A stretch of DNA of 64,000 nt from Oscillatoriophycideae cyanobacterium NC_groundwater_1537_Pr4_S-0.65um_50_18 (GCA_016208305.1 JACQYI010000071.1:225977-289976), one strand, 5' to 3'. Shown: positions 44,660-53,574, counted from the stretch's first letter. Notes: generated by a model not told the origin, from the sequence alone. Program-made: numbers and translations.

Positions 44660-46165
44660 ATGTCAATTAGCAACAAAGACAATACTCTCAGAAACGCTCG
44701 CAATGTTGGAACCCTAAGTGGAAGCAAGCGTATAGGTGGGTTTGTCGGATCAAGAGATAAAATTGACTTCGCCAAATTCACCTTATCTGGAGCAAGTGAA
44801 TTTGGATTAACGCTAGGACGAGTAACGGGCAGAGCTAGTGCTAGAGTCACCTTACGCAATAGTAGAGGTGCCGTTTTAGAGAATTTTAAGAGTGGAGCAA
44901 AGCCCAAAACCATTGCAGCCAGCTTAGCCGCAGGCAGCTACTATATCTCAGTGCAGAGCCTCAAGGGCAACATAAACTATAACCTGGCTGCTTTAGCAAC
45001 TCCATCGGCTCCCCCAACTCCCCCGGCTCCTCCCGTTCCTCCGGTAGAAGGGCTGGGTTCAGCCCTTGATATTGGTCTTCTTTCAGGCACCTACACAAAT
45101 CAAGATTTTGTTGGCACCACTGACCCGGTAGATTTTTACAAGTTCACCTTAAATGATGCTGCTAACCTGCAAGCCAGAGTCACAGGCTCCTCTGCAAATA
45201 CGCGTGTTCAGTTAATTCGGGATGGGAATGGCAATGGACTCGTTGATAACGAAGAGATTCTCGCCTCTGACAGTAATTTCAGCTCTACTTTCCTGTCTGA
45301 CGTTACGCAAGACTTGCCATCGGGGGCTTACTTCATCAAGGTAGAACCTTCGAACACTAGCGCCTCTACCCTCTATCAGCTCAACTTAGTCGCGACTCCC
45401 TTTGGGGGCAATGTCTCGCCTGATCCAGGCAATACGCTGCCAGCCGCGCGCGATCTGGGAGCATTCGCAGGCACCTTGCTGGCCAAAGATTATGTTGGCC
45501 AACTGGATGCAAACGATACCTACAAATTTACCCTCACGGATATTGCAAACCTTCAGATCAATGTGAAAGGCTCTTCTGCAAACACGCGAATTCAGCTAGT
45601 CCGCGACATTAACAGTAATGGGTTAATCGACAATGGCGAGGTGTTAGCTTCTGACTCTAATATCAGCTCTACTTTCTTGTCTAGCATCACGCAAGACGTA
45701 CCATCGGGGGCTTACTTTATCAAGGTAGAAACTTCGAATACCAGTAACTCTAGTCTATATGAGCTAAATCTGGTCGCGACTCCCTTTGGAGGCAATGGCG
45801 CGCCTGATCCAGGCAATACGCTGCCTACTGCGCGAGATATCGGCGTGCTTTCCAGCACTTTTTCTGCCAAAGAACATGTGGGCATCATCGATTCAGATGA
45901 TTTCTACAAGTTCACGTTAAATGACGCTAAGACTCTTCAGGCCAGAGTAACGGCTACTTCTACCAATACGCGGATTGATTTGATTCGAGATACGAATGGG
46001 AATGGTTTGATTGACAACAATGAGGTTGTGGAATCTGATACTAATTCTAGTACCACCTTCCTTTCTAACATCACCGAAGACTTACAGGCTGGCACTTACT
46101 TCATGAGAGTGAGACCGCAAACCACGAGTCGATCCACAAACTACACGCTGAGCTTGACGGTTTAA
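44660..46165 (+). CDS. PPC-domain surface protein with tandem repeats
   Basis: The first 100 residues form a PPC-like beta-sandwich (NARNVGTLSGSKRIGGFVGS and GSYYISVQSLKGNINYNL), as in the protein at 31107. After a Pro-rich linker (PSAPPTPPAPPVPP) come three tandem PPC-like repeats of about 115 residues. Each has the same pattern: DFYKFTLNDA, RVTGSSANTRVQLIRD, an EF-hand-like DGNGNGLVDNEEI, SGAYFIKVE and LNLVATPFGG. The EF-hand-like loops suggest Ca2+ binding. No signal peptide is obvious. ATG 44660 is chosen; a GTG at 44633 is in frame. Neither has a clear ribosome binding site. Confidence 0.82.
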   Translation: MSISNKDNTLRNARNVGTLSGSKRIGGFVGSRDKIDFAKFTLSGASEFGLTLGRVTGRASARVTLRNSRGAVLENFKSGAKPKTIAASLAAGSYYISVQSLKGNINYNLAALATPSAPPTPPAPPVPPVEGLGSALDIGLLSGTYTNQDFVGTTDPVDFYKFTLNDAANLQARVTGSSANTRVQLIRDGNGNGLVDNEEILASDSNFSSTFLSDVTQDLPSGAYFIKVEPSNTSASTLYQLNLVATPFGGNVSPDPGNTLPAARDLGAFAGTLLAKDYVGQLDANDTYKFTLTDIANLQINVKGSSANTRIQLVRDINSNGLIDNGEVLASDSNISSTFLSSITQDVPSGAYFIKVETSNTSNSSLYELNLVATPFGGNGAPDPGNTLPTARDIGVLSSTFSAKEHVGIIDSDDFYKFTLNDAKTLQARVTATSTNTRIDLIRDTNGNGLIDNNEVVESDTNSSTTFLSNITEDLQAGTYFMRVRPQTTSRSTNYTLSLTV

Positions 46166-46182
46166 GCAGGCTCCCTGAACCC

Positions 46183-46207
46183 GTGTGGGAGCTACGCGCT
46201 CCCACAC
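46183..46207. terminator. Hairpin terminator between convergent genes
   Basis: GTGTGGGAGC pairs perfectly with GCTCCCACAC around TACGC, 17 bases after the PPC gene and 18 before the end of the convergent oxidoreductase gene. The GCTACGCGC tip places it in the GCGC-tipped set. Confidence 0.65.
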
Positions 46208-46224
46208 TGAAGGATCTTTTGGGC

Positions 46225-47610
46225 TTATGCCTTTGTTCGCTGATCCCATGCCTTCATCTTGCCGGGATTGAGCAACCCATAGGGATCGATCGCCTCTTTG
46301 AACTGAAGCTGAATCGGATCGATCGCCTTTCGACCGCCATCTTCTAACACATAGGTATGGGGATTGGCGATAAAGGCTCCTTGGTCTTCGTGGTATTGGA
46401 TGATCTCCTGGAGGCGATCGGGTGTGCTAAACCGGACAATTTGCAGAGCGGCTGGGATGGCGGCTCCATGAGAGCGCAGAAACTCTAGATGCATCATCAC
46501 CTCATCGCCATAGTGGTGATACATATGCTCTAGCAGCTTCAGGTCTTTGTCTGGTGGGAACAGCGTTTGTAAATAGGTGAGGGAGGGATCAACGCTGCGG
46601 GCATGTAGGGTCGTGTGGTTCCAGGTGTACTCACACAGCATGGTGCCCTTGCTGGCTTCCTGTGCCGACTTTTGATAGACGATCGCGCCGTTAAATTGTT
46701 TGACTAGCTCACCAAAAGCTTCTAGGCTAGATTCGGCAATCATCAGCAGGGCGCAGTGGCTGTCGGGTGGAATGTAGCTTTTGAGGGCAGTAAAGTAGTT
46801 GGCGATCGGTGCTGCATGAATAGAGATCAGCTTTTTGATGATGCCGTCGGAGTCGCTGAGGGTTTGCCCAAATCGAGCGGCCGTCATGAAATCTGCAAAG
46901 GTGACAATCACTTCTGCCCAGGCATAGGCGGCACCGAGGGGAATCTCTAGCTCGGTAATAATGCCGTTGGTGCCGTAGGCATGGTTCACCTTTTGCACCT
47001 CATCTCCCCGCAGCTCAATCACACGCGGCTGATCTTCCATCGTCACCACCCGCACGGCGTTGAGGTTGCCGCGATCGCGCAATTGTCCGTAGGTAATCGA
47101 GCCAATGCCGCCGCTGCCGCCGCTAATGAAGCCGCCGATCGTGGCTGTTCGGTAGGTAGAAGGAGCCATGCGGATTTCCCAGCCGATTTCGCGGGTTTGT
47201 TTGTCGATCGCCGATAGCTTTGCCCCTGGCTCGACGCAGGCCATTCCGGGCTTCATCCACTTAACGGCCTGCATTTTGGTCATGTCGAGAATGACGCCCC
47301 CCTGAAGCGGCACACATTGGCCATAGTTGCCTGTGCCTGCCCCTCGCACGGTCAGGGGAATCTTGTACCGGACGCAGATTTCTGCCACCTTGAGCACTTC
47401 TGCTTCGCTCGCCGGACGCACGACCACATCGCCTACTTTGTCGCTCAATAGCGGCACCAAGATGGGGCTATAGGTGTAGTAATCTTTTGAGAGTTTGCTG
47501 ACCTGAGCCGGATCGCGGATGACTTCGATGCCCTCTAGTTCTGCGGCAAATTTATCCCAATCCAAGGCATTCCAGTTAAGTGCGGCTACTGTCATTTGGC
47601 GAATCTCCAT
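46225..47610 (-). CDS. FAD-binding oxidoreductase, GlcD-like
   Basis: A 461-residue flavoprotein of the VAO/PCMH fold. The FAD-binding half has VVVRPASEAEVLKVAEICVR, TVRGAGTGNYGQCVPLQGGV and GGFISGGSGGIGSITYGQL; the C-terminal cap ends with IDPIQLQFKEAIDPYGLLNPGKM, the usual DPxGxxNPGK end. Such enzymes oxidise 2-hydroxy acids (glycolate, lactate) or other alcohols; the substrate is unknown. No Fe-S partner subunit (GlcF-like) is adjacent. An alternative ATG at 47595 has GGAG nine bases upstream and may be the true start. Confidence 0.9.
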   Translation of the reverse strand: MEIRQMTVAALNWNALDWDKFAAELEGIEVIRDPAQVSKLSKDYYTYSPILVPLLSDKVGDVVVRPASEAEVLKVAEICVRYKIPLTVRGAGTGNYGQCVPLQGGVILDMTKMQAVKWMKPGMACVEPGAKLSAIDKQTREIGWEIRMAPSTYRTATIGGFISGGSGGIGSITYGQLRDRGNLNAVRVVTMEDQPRVIELRGDEVQKVNHAYGTNGIITELEIPLGAAYAWAEVIVTFADFMTAARFGQTLSDSDGIIKKLISIHAAPIANYFTALKSYIPPDSHCALLMIAESSLEAFGELVKQFNGAIVYQKSAQEASKGTMLCEYTWNHTTLHARSVDPSLTYLQTLFPPDKDLKLLEHMYHHYGDEVMMHLEFLRSHGAAIPAALQIVRFSTPDRLQEIIQYHEDQGAFIANPHTYVLEDGGRKAIDPIQLQFKEAIDPYGLLNPGKMKAWDQRTKA

Positions 47611-47714
47611 CCATTAAGCTAAGAGATACTATGACACTACGGCAAAATCTGTATACTGCCGCATCTTAGGCTCATGGAATGCCAGCACAATATCTTTGCT
47701 CTGCCAACCCAGGT

Positions 47715-48170
47715 TCATTCCAACGATCGCACAGCCGTTGCGGCAACGGTCTTGCCATTTGTAGTGCCGTTGGTGCTGCCGTTGCCGCTGGCAATAAAGG
47801 AGGGTTGTTCAGCGCTGGATAGGGTTGACTCGCCGCGCAGCCTTGTACGCCGCTGATTTTTGGGAACACCGCCTGCCATGCCGTACTCGACGCTGCTTTT
47901 GCCGTACTTGGTAGCAACGCCCAAGAGCATGTGTTCTGCCATGTCTCCCAAGTCGCGTTCGGTTTCGAGCATTTCGCGATAGAGTTTATCCAGGTTGGAA
48001 AGGGCTGTATTGTAGGCGTTTTCTCTGGTTCGCATGGTTTCGATCAGAGTGGAGAAGGAGGGGAGCGTCAGTCCATTACCAACATCTAAATTGGGATCGA
48101 TGGAACTCATGCTGGCAGCACGGCGGACAGCTTTTTCTAAGACAGGAGAGGTTCTTTTTCGACGAGCCAT
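47715..48170 (-). CDS. Conserved-type hypothetical protein (151 residues)
   Basis: A basic N-terminus (MARRKRTSPVLEKAVRRAA), then a long helical region (TLIETMRTRENAYNTALSNL through YREMLETERDLGDMAEHMLL) that is likely coiled-coil, followed by a Gly/Ser/Thr/Asn-rich disordered tail. No domain recognised. It is transcribed away from the helicase-methyltransferase gene. Confidence 0.7.
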   Translation of the reverse strand: MARRKRTSPVLEKAVRRAASMSSIDPNLDVGNGLTLPSFSTLIETMRTRENAYNTALSNLDKLYREMLETERDLGDMAEHMLLGVATKYGKSSVEYGMAGGVPKNQRRTRLRGESTLSSAEQPSFIASGNGSTNGTTNGKTVAATAVRSLE

Positions 48171-48302
48171 TGTGAGTATAGTGTGGTTGGCTAAAGTTGA
48201 TATTCTTTCACGTTAAGAAATTCCTAAATGGATCAACCTGAGCAAATTTCGGCAAATTGTCGATCGCTTTTGATACATAACAATGATGGGTTAGAAATGC
48301 GC

Positions 48303-48468
48303 GATCTACTGAAATGAGTAAACAAACTGCCGTTTGAAAAAGCAAATAGTCTTTTTGCTTGCAGAAAATACCAAAATGAATGCGTGATCTACTGAAATGA
48401 GTAAGCAAACTGCCGTTTGAAAAAGCAAATAGTCTTTTTTCTTACGGAAAATACCCAGATGAGAAAGC
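48303..48468. repeat. Two 83-bp direct repeats upstream of the helicase gene
   Basis: Copy 1 begins GATCTACTGAAATGAGTAA at 48303 and copy 2 begins the same at 48386; about 55 consecutive bases are identical but for one, then they drift. A third, partial echo (AAGCAAACCGCAGTTTGA) follows at about 48465-48482. AT-rich, no coding. Confidence 0.75.
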
Positions 48469-48485
48469 AAACCGCAGTTTGAGAC

Positions 48486-48533
48486 AGTTAATAGGCAAAA
48501 TAGGAAAGCAAATGTCTGTTTTGCCTATTAACT
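48486..48533. promoter_or_regulatory. 15-bp perfect inverted repeat upstream of the helicase gene
   Basis: AGTTAATAGGCAAAA and its exact complement are separated by 18 bases, 213 bases before the start codon. No T-run follows on the coding side, so an operator or an RNA structure is as likely as a terminator. Confidence 0.5.
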
Positions 48534-48745
48534 TATCTGGAAAGAGTAAGAGCAATCGAAACAACATGTACAGAGCACATATTGCGAAACTAAGGAAAGA
48601 GCCTCAGCTTTTCAATAAGAAATATTAATCTTTTTAGAATCGACTGAAGATGTAAAAGAACCGTGAATTTTGATTAGCACAAGGGAAGACTTATACGTAA
48701 TAGCCTAAAAATAGTACACAGGAACTTCTAGCGGTTTGTTGAGTT

Positions 48746-51700
48746 ATGAAAGATATGTATAGTATTCGGGAAGCTACAAAAGGTTTTGGCAGAAACCAGA
48801 GACTTATTCTTAGTTCACTATACTTGAATCCTCAATCAATCAAAAAATTTACTTCTGTTAGAAACACAATACTTAATCTTCAAGATAGAGGTCTAGTTCA
48901 GTTGGAAAATGATCAAATTTCTCTTACAGATTTTGGTCAATCTGTTTGTGAATCTTGGCGAGAGCAGGATGACAATAGTAAGTTAGGCTTTCTGTCTGAA
49001 TTAGACAATGATCAGAAAAAAGAGCCATCCAAATCAACTCAATTAAAACAAGTAAAACTTGAGAAAAGTAATCAGTTTCTGGAACTTTATAAGCAAGGAC
49101 TTAACAGGCAGCAAATAGGTGATCAATATGGAATTAGTAGAGAGCGGGTTAGACAAATCCTTAACATCAATCCTGCATTTCATGAGTATTTAAAAGAGCG
49201 TGAGGAAGCAGAGGCGGCGGCTGAAGAAGAAAAAAAAGAAAGTGCCAAGCAAGAACTTTATTCAAGAAGCTTAGCTGCTCTTTACCCAGAACGAATTGCA
49301 GAATTATGGGATTGCGAGAGAAATGGAAATCTCAATCCTGAAGATGTTCCTTCCGGAACTACACAGCAATATATATGGCTCAAGTGTCCTATTGATGGAT
49401 TTTCTTGGAAGAAAAAGCCTTCTGAAATAGTAAGGCAGAGCTGGGATAGAAATGGAACTAGTGGATGTCCAGCATGTTCAGGTAAGAAGAGAAAGGCTGA
49501 AAAACAGCCTGCTCTTACAGAAGTTTATCCAGAACTTATTAGCCAATACTGGGATTATGAAAAAAATAACAAACTTAACTTAGACCCAGAGAAACTGACC
49601 CTTGCAAGTAATAGGAAGGCATGTTTCAAGTGCCCTCAAGATGGTAATGGGTGGCAAGCAAGCATTGCCTCAACGATCAATCAACAGTGGTCAAAGGGCA
49701 ATGCTGGCTGTCGGGTTTGCAATGGAACTGCTGAACGTAAGTGTGGTGAATGGCAACGTAGAGATCCAATAGCAGTTGAGTTTCCTGAAGAAGTCGCTAA
49801 GTATTGGTTATATGAAGCTAATAATGAACTAGGACTTGATCCAAAGAAGTTGACTATTGGATCAAGTAAAGAAGCTTTCTTTAAATGCCCTATTGATGGT
49901 CATGAATGGGTAGCAACAATTACAGTTATTGCAAAAGGCTCCTGGAAGAAGGAAAATAGTGGTTGCCCAGCGTGTCGAGGACTCATCGCTACTGAAACCA
50001 CATCATTACTAGCTCTTTATCCTGACTATGTAGCTCAGTATTGGGATTATGAAAAGAATAATAAACTAGACATATTCCCTAACAAGGTAACTAGAGGCTC
50101 TCAGCGAGAAGTATGGTTCAAGTGTCCACATGATGGATATAAGTGGAAAACCAGAGTAGGCGGCATCACTAAGAGTTCATGGAGTTTAGGAAATAGTGGT
50201 TGTGCTCGCTGTTTTGGCTGGAATTTAGAAGCCATCCGCCAGTTCGTTGCCAGCTTGGAAGATCATATTCCTAATCTGACGCAGGCTGAATTATATAAAA
50301 TCTTTGAGCAATCAGGTATTTTAGATACGCACAATATTGAAGGATTGAAGATTGCTAAAGATATCATTAAAGGTAAACTAGCAGGTCAAAAACTTCGAGA
50401 TGTAGTTCAAGGAAAGGAAGCCAAAGCGTCTGAGACTGAAATTGATTCAGTTGATGTTCTTAAAGCTGACACTGAATTACAGATTGTCGATACTATTTCA
50501 TCACTGAGCATATCTGAGGCGTCTGAAACCTTTGAAACAACTGGTGCTCCTGAAGAGCAACTTAACGAGCCTAATGAGTTACCAAAAATCAAGGTACAGA
50601 AAAGTCTGGAGTTTTTGAGCAGCAAAATTGTTGCTTCGGCTGATCAAGAAGCAATTGACTTTTTTATTGCTTCTAGACGTAATCGAATCTGGGCAGAAGT
50701 TTTTGAGGATGAATCTGCCGTTGAAGCAATTGAAGCTTTTACGGATGACGGCTATGGTCGTCAAGTGAGAGGTCAATTTCTTGACGAATACAACCAAGCG
50801 CGAGATATGGCAATTCCATCAGGTTGGGCATTCCGAGTTGATGGGAAGATCACGCCTCCAAACTTAATGCAAAAATTGGCTGCGGTGAATTTACGTAACC
50901 AGCAGCGAATGTTAAACCTTTCGTTGACAGGGACAGGTAAGACAATTGGTGGTATTCTCAGCAGTCGCATCATTGATGCTCATCTCACAATTATCATCTG
51001 TCCATTAGATACGGTGCAAAACTGGCATGGAGAAGTCAAACATGTTTTTCCAGATAGCCGAGTTACAATCAAAAACTTTGATCCTCACTGGATAGATATT
51101 GAAGAGGGACATCATTACATCCTTCTAAATCATGAGATGTTCCAACAACCCTCAACACCTACTCATATTAGGCAACTGCTAGAGCGATATCAAATTGACT
51201 TCATCATTGTGGATGAGATTCATCGTTGTAAACAACGTGGTGATGATCCATCTAAACGGCGGCAGATGGTTCTTGCTTTGATTACTAACGCAGCAGAGAA
51301 GAATCCTAATCTTCATGTGCTTGGCATGAGTGCAACTCCCGTTATTAACAATCTAAAAGAAGGAAAAAGCTTGATTGAATTAGTGACAGGTGTAGAACGT
51401 CCTGACTTAAATGAGAAAGCCACCCTTAATAACTGTATGCGACTGCATCAGGCGTTTGTGACTCTGGGAATTCGTTCTAGAGTCAAACCCAAAATCAAAA
51501 TCAATAGAGTTAGACTTCCAATTGACTGTACACATTTAGTTGATAAAATTCGGGAAGAAGGCACGTCTATCTTGAAGATGGAGCAGATCCTTACCCGTGC
51601 TAGGATTCCAGCTATTCTCAAGGAACTCCGTCCCAAAACTATTGTTTATACCCATTACGTTGAGGGCATAGTCGATCAGCTAAAAGAGGCAATCGAGGCA

Positions 51701-52804
51701 GACGGATGGACTGTTGGTTTTCATATGGGAGGCGATAAGAGCGGTCGTAACAATTTTATTGATGGTTCCATTGACGTTTTAATTGCCAGTAGTGCTATGG
51801 CAACTGGTGTTGATGGCTTTCAACGAGTTTGCGATCGCCTCATCCTCAATATTCCACCTTGGACAAGCGCTGAACTAGAGCAACTAGAAGGACGATTGAA
51901 TCGGCAGGGACAAGTCCACGATACCCTCACAATCCTAATGCCTGTAACGTATGGTTTGGATGATGGAGAACATTGGAGTTGGGATGAGGGGCGTTTAGCT
52001 AGGCTACAAAATAAACAGACAGTTGCCGACGCTGCGGTTGATGGTGTAATGCCTGAAGGTCAACTACGCAGTGAATCTCAAGCATTTCGAGATCTGCGGA
52101 AGTGGTTAGAACGGTTGAAAATAGGTGAACAGAAATCAATTATTCGTCCTAGAATTTTTGTTCCACTTCCAGATGCTGATCCTATAGATAGCCAACGACG
52201 AAATGTTCAATATGGTGACTTCAGCCGTATGAATGCTCGTTGGAATAGCAGCTATAGTCATACTACCTATGAACGTTTACAAAGCAATCCAGAAGAGTGG
52301 ATGCAATATCATACGCTCTATCAAGAGGCTCGGAAGACCTGGGCAGTTATTCCTTGCGAGGAGGCTATCAAGTGGCTTCAGAAGCGATCTGATCTAGTTG
52401 TGGCTGATTTTGGTTGTGGGGAAGCGCTAATAGCTAAAGCCCTTGTTGATAGACATACAATTCATAGCTTTGATTTCATTGCAATCAATAATTCAGTTAT
52501 TGAGTGCGATGTGGCTTGTGTGCCTTTAGAAGATAACTGTCTGGATGTCGCTATGTTTAATCTGTCACTTATGGGTTTGAATACCACTGACTACATTCGA
52601 GAAGCAGCTCGTACACTTAAACTTGATGGGCAACTCTGGATTTATGAGGTAACATCCCACTTTAAAGATCTTCAAGGGTTTGTTAGAGGACTTAAACTAG
52701 CAGGGTTTAGAATAATTGAAAATACTGAAATATGGAAATTCCGATATATTCGAGCGATCAAATCAGAGGAGGTTGATCTTTCCCAAATTGAAGTACAGCT
52801 CTAG
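48746..52804 (+). CDS. HTH, four zinc ribbons, SNF2 helicase and Rrp8-like methyltransferase in one protein
   Basis: 1352 residues. Residues 1-70 look like a winged helix (TILNLQDRGLVQLENDQISL). Residues 111-143 are a sigma-r4-type HTH (GLNRQQIGDQYGISRERVRQ). A charged coiled segment follows (150-170). Four treble-clef (DUF4379-like) zinc ribbons of about 80 residues span 175-492, each with YP-x5-YWDYEKNNKL, FKCPxDGxxW and GCxxC; Cys sets are 214/241/244, 296/322/325, 381/407/410 and 460/486/489. Only the third keeps the usual His (386). The SNF2-type helicase has Walker A TGTGKT 728-733, DEIH 823-826, SATP and motif VI GRLNRQGQ 1049-1056. Residues 1200-1352 are a SAM methyltransferase resembling Rrp8: ADFGCGEA 1220-1227, VPLEDNCLDVAMFNLSLMG, and LWIYEVTSHFKDLQGFVRGL. 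One HIP1 site in 4 kb, unlike its surroundings. Function unknown; a nucleic-acid-modifying defence or RNA-modifying role is inferred. Confidence 0.93.
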   Translation: MKDMYSIREATKGFGRNQRLILSSLYLNPQSIKKFTSVRNTILNLQDRGLVQLENDQISLTDFGQSVCESWREQDDNSKLGFLSELDNDQKKEPSKSTQLKQVKLEKSNQFLELYKQGLNRQQIGDQYGISRERVRQILNINPAFHEYLKEREEAEAAAEEEKKESAKQELYSRSLAALYPERIAELWDCERNGNLNPEDVPSGTTQQYIWLKCPIDGFSWKKKPSEIVRQSWDRNGTSGCPACSGKKRKAEKQPALTEVYPELISQYWDYEKNNKLNLDPEKLTLASNRKACFKCPQDGNGWQASIASTINQQWSKGNAGCRVCNGTAERKCGEWQRRDPIAVEFPEEVAKYWLYEANNELGLDPKKLTIGSSKEAFFKCPIDGHEWVATITVIAKGSWKKENSGCPACRGLIATETTSLLALYPDYVAQYWDYEKNNKLDIFPNKVTRGSQREVWFKCPHDGYKWKTRVGGITKSSWSLGNSGCARCFGWNLEAIRQFVASLEDHIPNLTQAELYKIFEQSGILDTHNIEGLKIAKDIIKGKLAGQKLRDVVQGKEAKASETEIDSVDVLKADTELQIVDTISSLSISEASETFETTGAPEEQLNEPNELPKIKVQKSLEFLSSKIVASADQEAIDFFIASRRNRIWAEVFEDESAVEAIEAFTDDGYGRQVRGQFLDEYNQARDMAIPSGWAFRVDGKITPPNLMQKLAAVNLRNQQRMLNLSLTGTGKTIGGILSSRIIDAHLTIIICPLDTVQNWHGEVKHVFPDSRVTIKNFDPHWIDIEEGHHYILLNHEMFQQPSTPTHIRQLLERYQIDFIIVDEIHRCKQRGDDPSKRRQMVLALITNAAEKNPNLHVLGMSATPVINNLKEGKSLIELVTGVERPDLNEKATLNNCMRLHQAFVTLGIRSRVKPKIKINRVRLPIDCTHLVDKIREEGTSILKMEQILTRARIPAILKELRPKTIVYTHYVEGIVDQLKEAIEADGWTVGFHMGGDKSGRNNFIDGSIDVLIASSAMATGVDGFQRVCDRLILNIPPWTSAELEQLEGRLNRQGQVHDTLTILMPVTYGLDDGEHWSWDEGRLARLQNKQTVADAAVDGVMPEGQLRSESQAFRDLRKWLERLKIGEQKSIIRPRIFVPLPDADPIDSQRRNVQYGDFSRMNARWNSSYSHTTYERLQSNPEEWMQYHTLYQEARKTWAVIPCEEAIKWLQKRSDLVVADFGCGEALIAKALVDRHTIHSFDFIAINNSVIECDVACVPLEDNCLDVAMFNLSLMGLNTTDYIREAARTLKLDGQLWIYEVTSHFKDLQGFVRGLKLAGFRIIENTEIWKFRYIRAIKSEEVDLSQIEVQL

Positions 52805-53122
52805 TGCATTGGATAGATTAATATGCGCTCTGAGCCAATCAGAATTTCAATAAGCCACCAATCTGATGACGCTAAGTCGTAAGCTAGTCGAGGAATATAA
52901 ACGCATCGCTTAGGGATGAAAAGTGATTATCTTTATTGTTGTCATTCAGCGCTCAAAGGCGTAATCAAGTGCTGCGTACAAGAATACCTGCGGCTAGCGC
53001 TGAGGAAGGCACAGATAGTTGATCCACTTCCTGCCGAACTATGATCGCGGTATAGCCTGATGACATTGTAGAATGCGATCGCCCTACAATGAGTACAGCA
53101 GAGACACGAGGCGCAAAATCAG
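52805..53122. other. 318-base gap after the helicase gene
   Basis: No convincing frame. It contains the inverted repeat at 53065-53090 and several stop-rich fragments. No terminator was found directly after the helicase gene. Confidence 0.35.
53065..53090. promoter_or_regulatory. Candidate operator of the toxin-antitoxin cluster
   Basis: ATTGTAG and CTACAAT are separated by 12 bases containing a HIP1 site, 33 bases before the first small gene. Such dyads are where antitoxins often repress their own operon; this is inference. Confidence 0.4.
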
Positions 53123-53278
53123 ATGAGTGCTAAAGAACAGTTGCTTAACGAACTTGAACACGCGCCCGATGCAATGGTTGAGCAGATTCTCGATTTTTGT
53201 CTTTTCCTCAAGCAACGGCAGCAGGCGAAAGCAGAAACATCAAGACCTCATAGCCTTACGCATGGCGACTCAAAGTGA
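53123..53278 (+). CDS. DUF2281-like small protein (51 residues)
   Basis: MSAKEQLLNELEHAPDAMVE followed by QILDFCLFLKQRQQ matches the helical N-terminus of DUF2281 proteins, which in cyanobacteria are usually antitoxin-like partners in small operons. It is shorter than most members, which carry another 20-30 residues, and an alternative frame runs across its end, so a frameshift near 53270 cannot be excluded. It precedes the DUF433 gene by 69 bases. Confidence 0.6.
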   Translation: MSAKEQLLNELEHAPDAMVEQILDFCLFLKQRQQAKAETSRPHSLTHGDSK

Positions 53279-53347
53279 AGAGTTGTTTTTTGAGGAAATG
53301 AATGAACGCGCTTTTCGATAGATGATATTTTATGGAGGTTGCTTCAA

Positions 53348-53572
53348 ATGTCAAAGCTGCTTGAACGAATCACAGTAAATTCCAGACAGTGTGGTGGTCG
53401 TCCCTGTATTCGTGGGATGAGAATTCGAGTGTCTGATGTGTTGGATTTGTTCGCAGCAGGGCTAAGCGCTGAACAGATTTTAGAGGAAATGCCCGATCTG
53501 GAAATGGATGATTTGAGAGCAGCACTTGTCTATGCTTCACGTAAACTCAATCATCCTATTTTAGTTGCGTGA
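53348..53572 (+). CDS. DUF433 antitoxin
   Basis: A 74-residue protein with the DUF433 core: ITVNSRQCGGRPCIRGMRIR, VSDVLDLFAAGLSAEQILEE and the end DDLRAALVYASRKL. The family has a winged-HTH-like fold and pairs with DUF5615 PIN-like toxins. GGAGG lies nine bases before ATG 53348; the TTG at 53339 is too close to that site. The stop is followed after two bases by the ATG of the toxin gene, the usual coupling. Confidence 0.88.
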   Translation: MSKLLERITVNSRQCGGRPCIRGMRIRVSDVLDLFAAGLSAEQILEEMPDLEMDDLRAALVYASRKLNHPILVA

Positions 53573-53574
53573 CA

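Noticed and set aside
46225..47610. Glycolate dehydrogenase subunit GlcD by name
   Set aside because: The fold is right, but no partner subunit is nearby and the substrate pocket cannot be judged, so only the family is stated.
48303..48468. Possible CRISPR-like array upstream of the helicase gene
   Set aside because: Only two copies of an 83-bp unit and one decayed partial copy, directly adjoining with no spacers; no cas genes.
53127..53321. 64-codon frame overlapping the DUF2281-like gene
   Set aside because: Its N-terminal part is an out-of-frame translation of the DUF2281-like gene. Its last 19 codons could be a frameshifted tail of that gene, but this cannot be shown from sequence alone.
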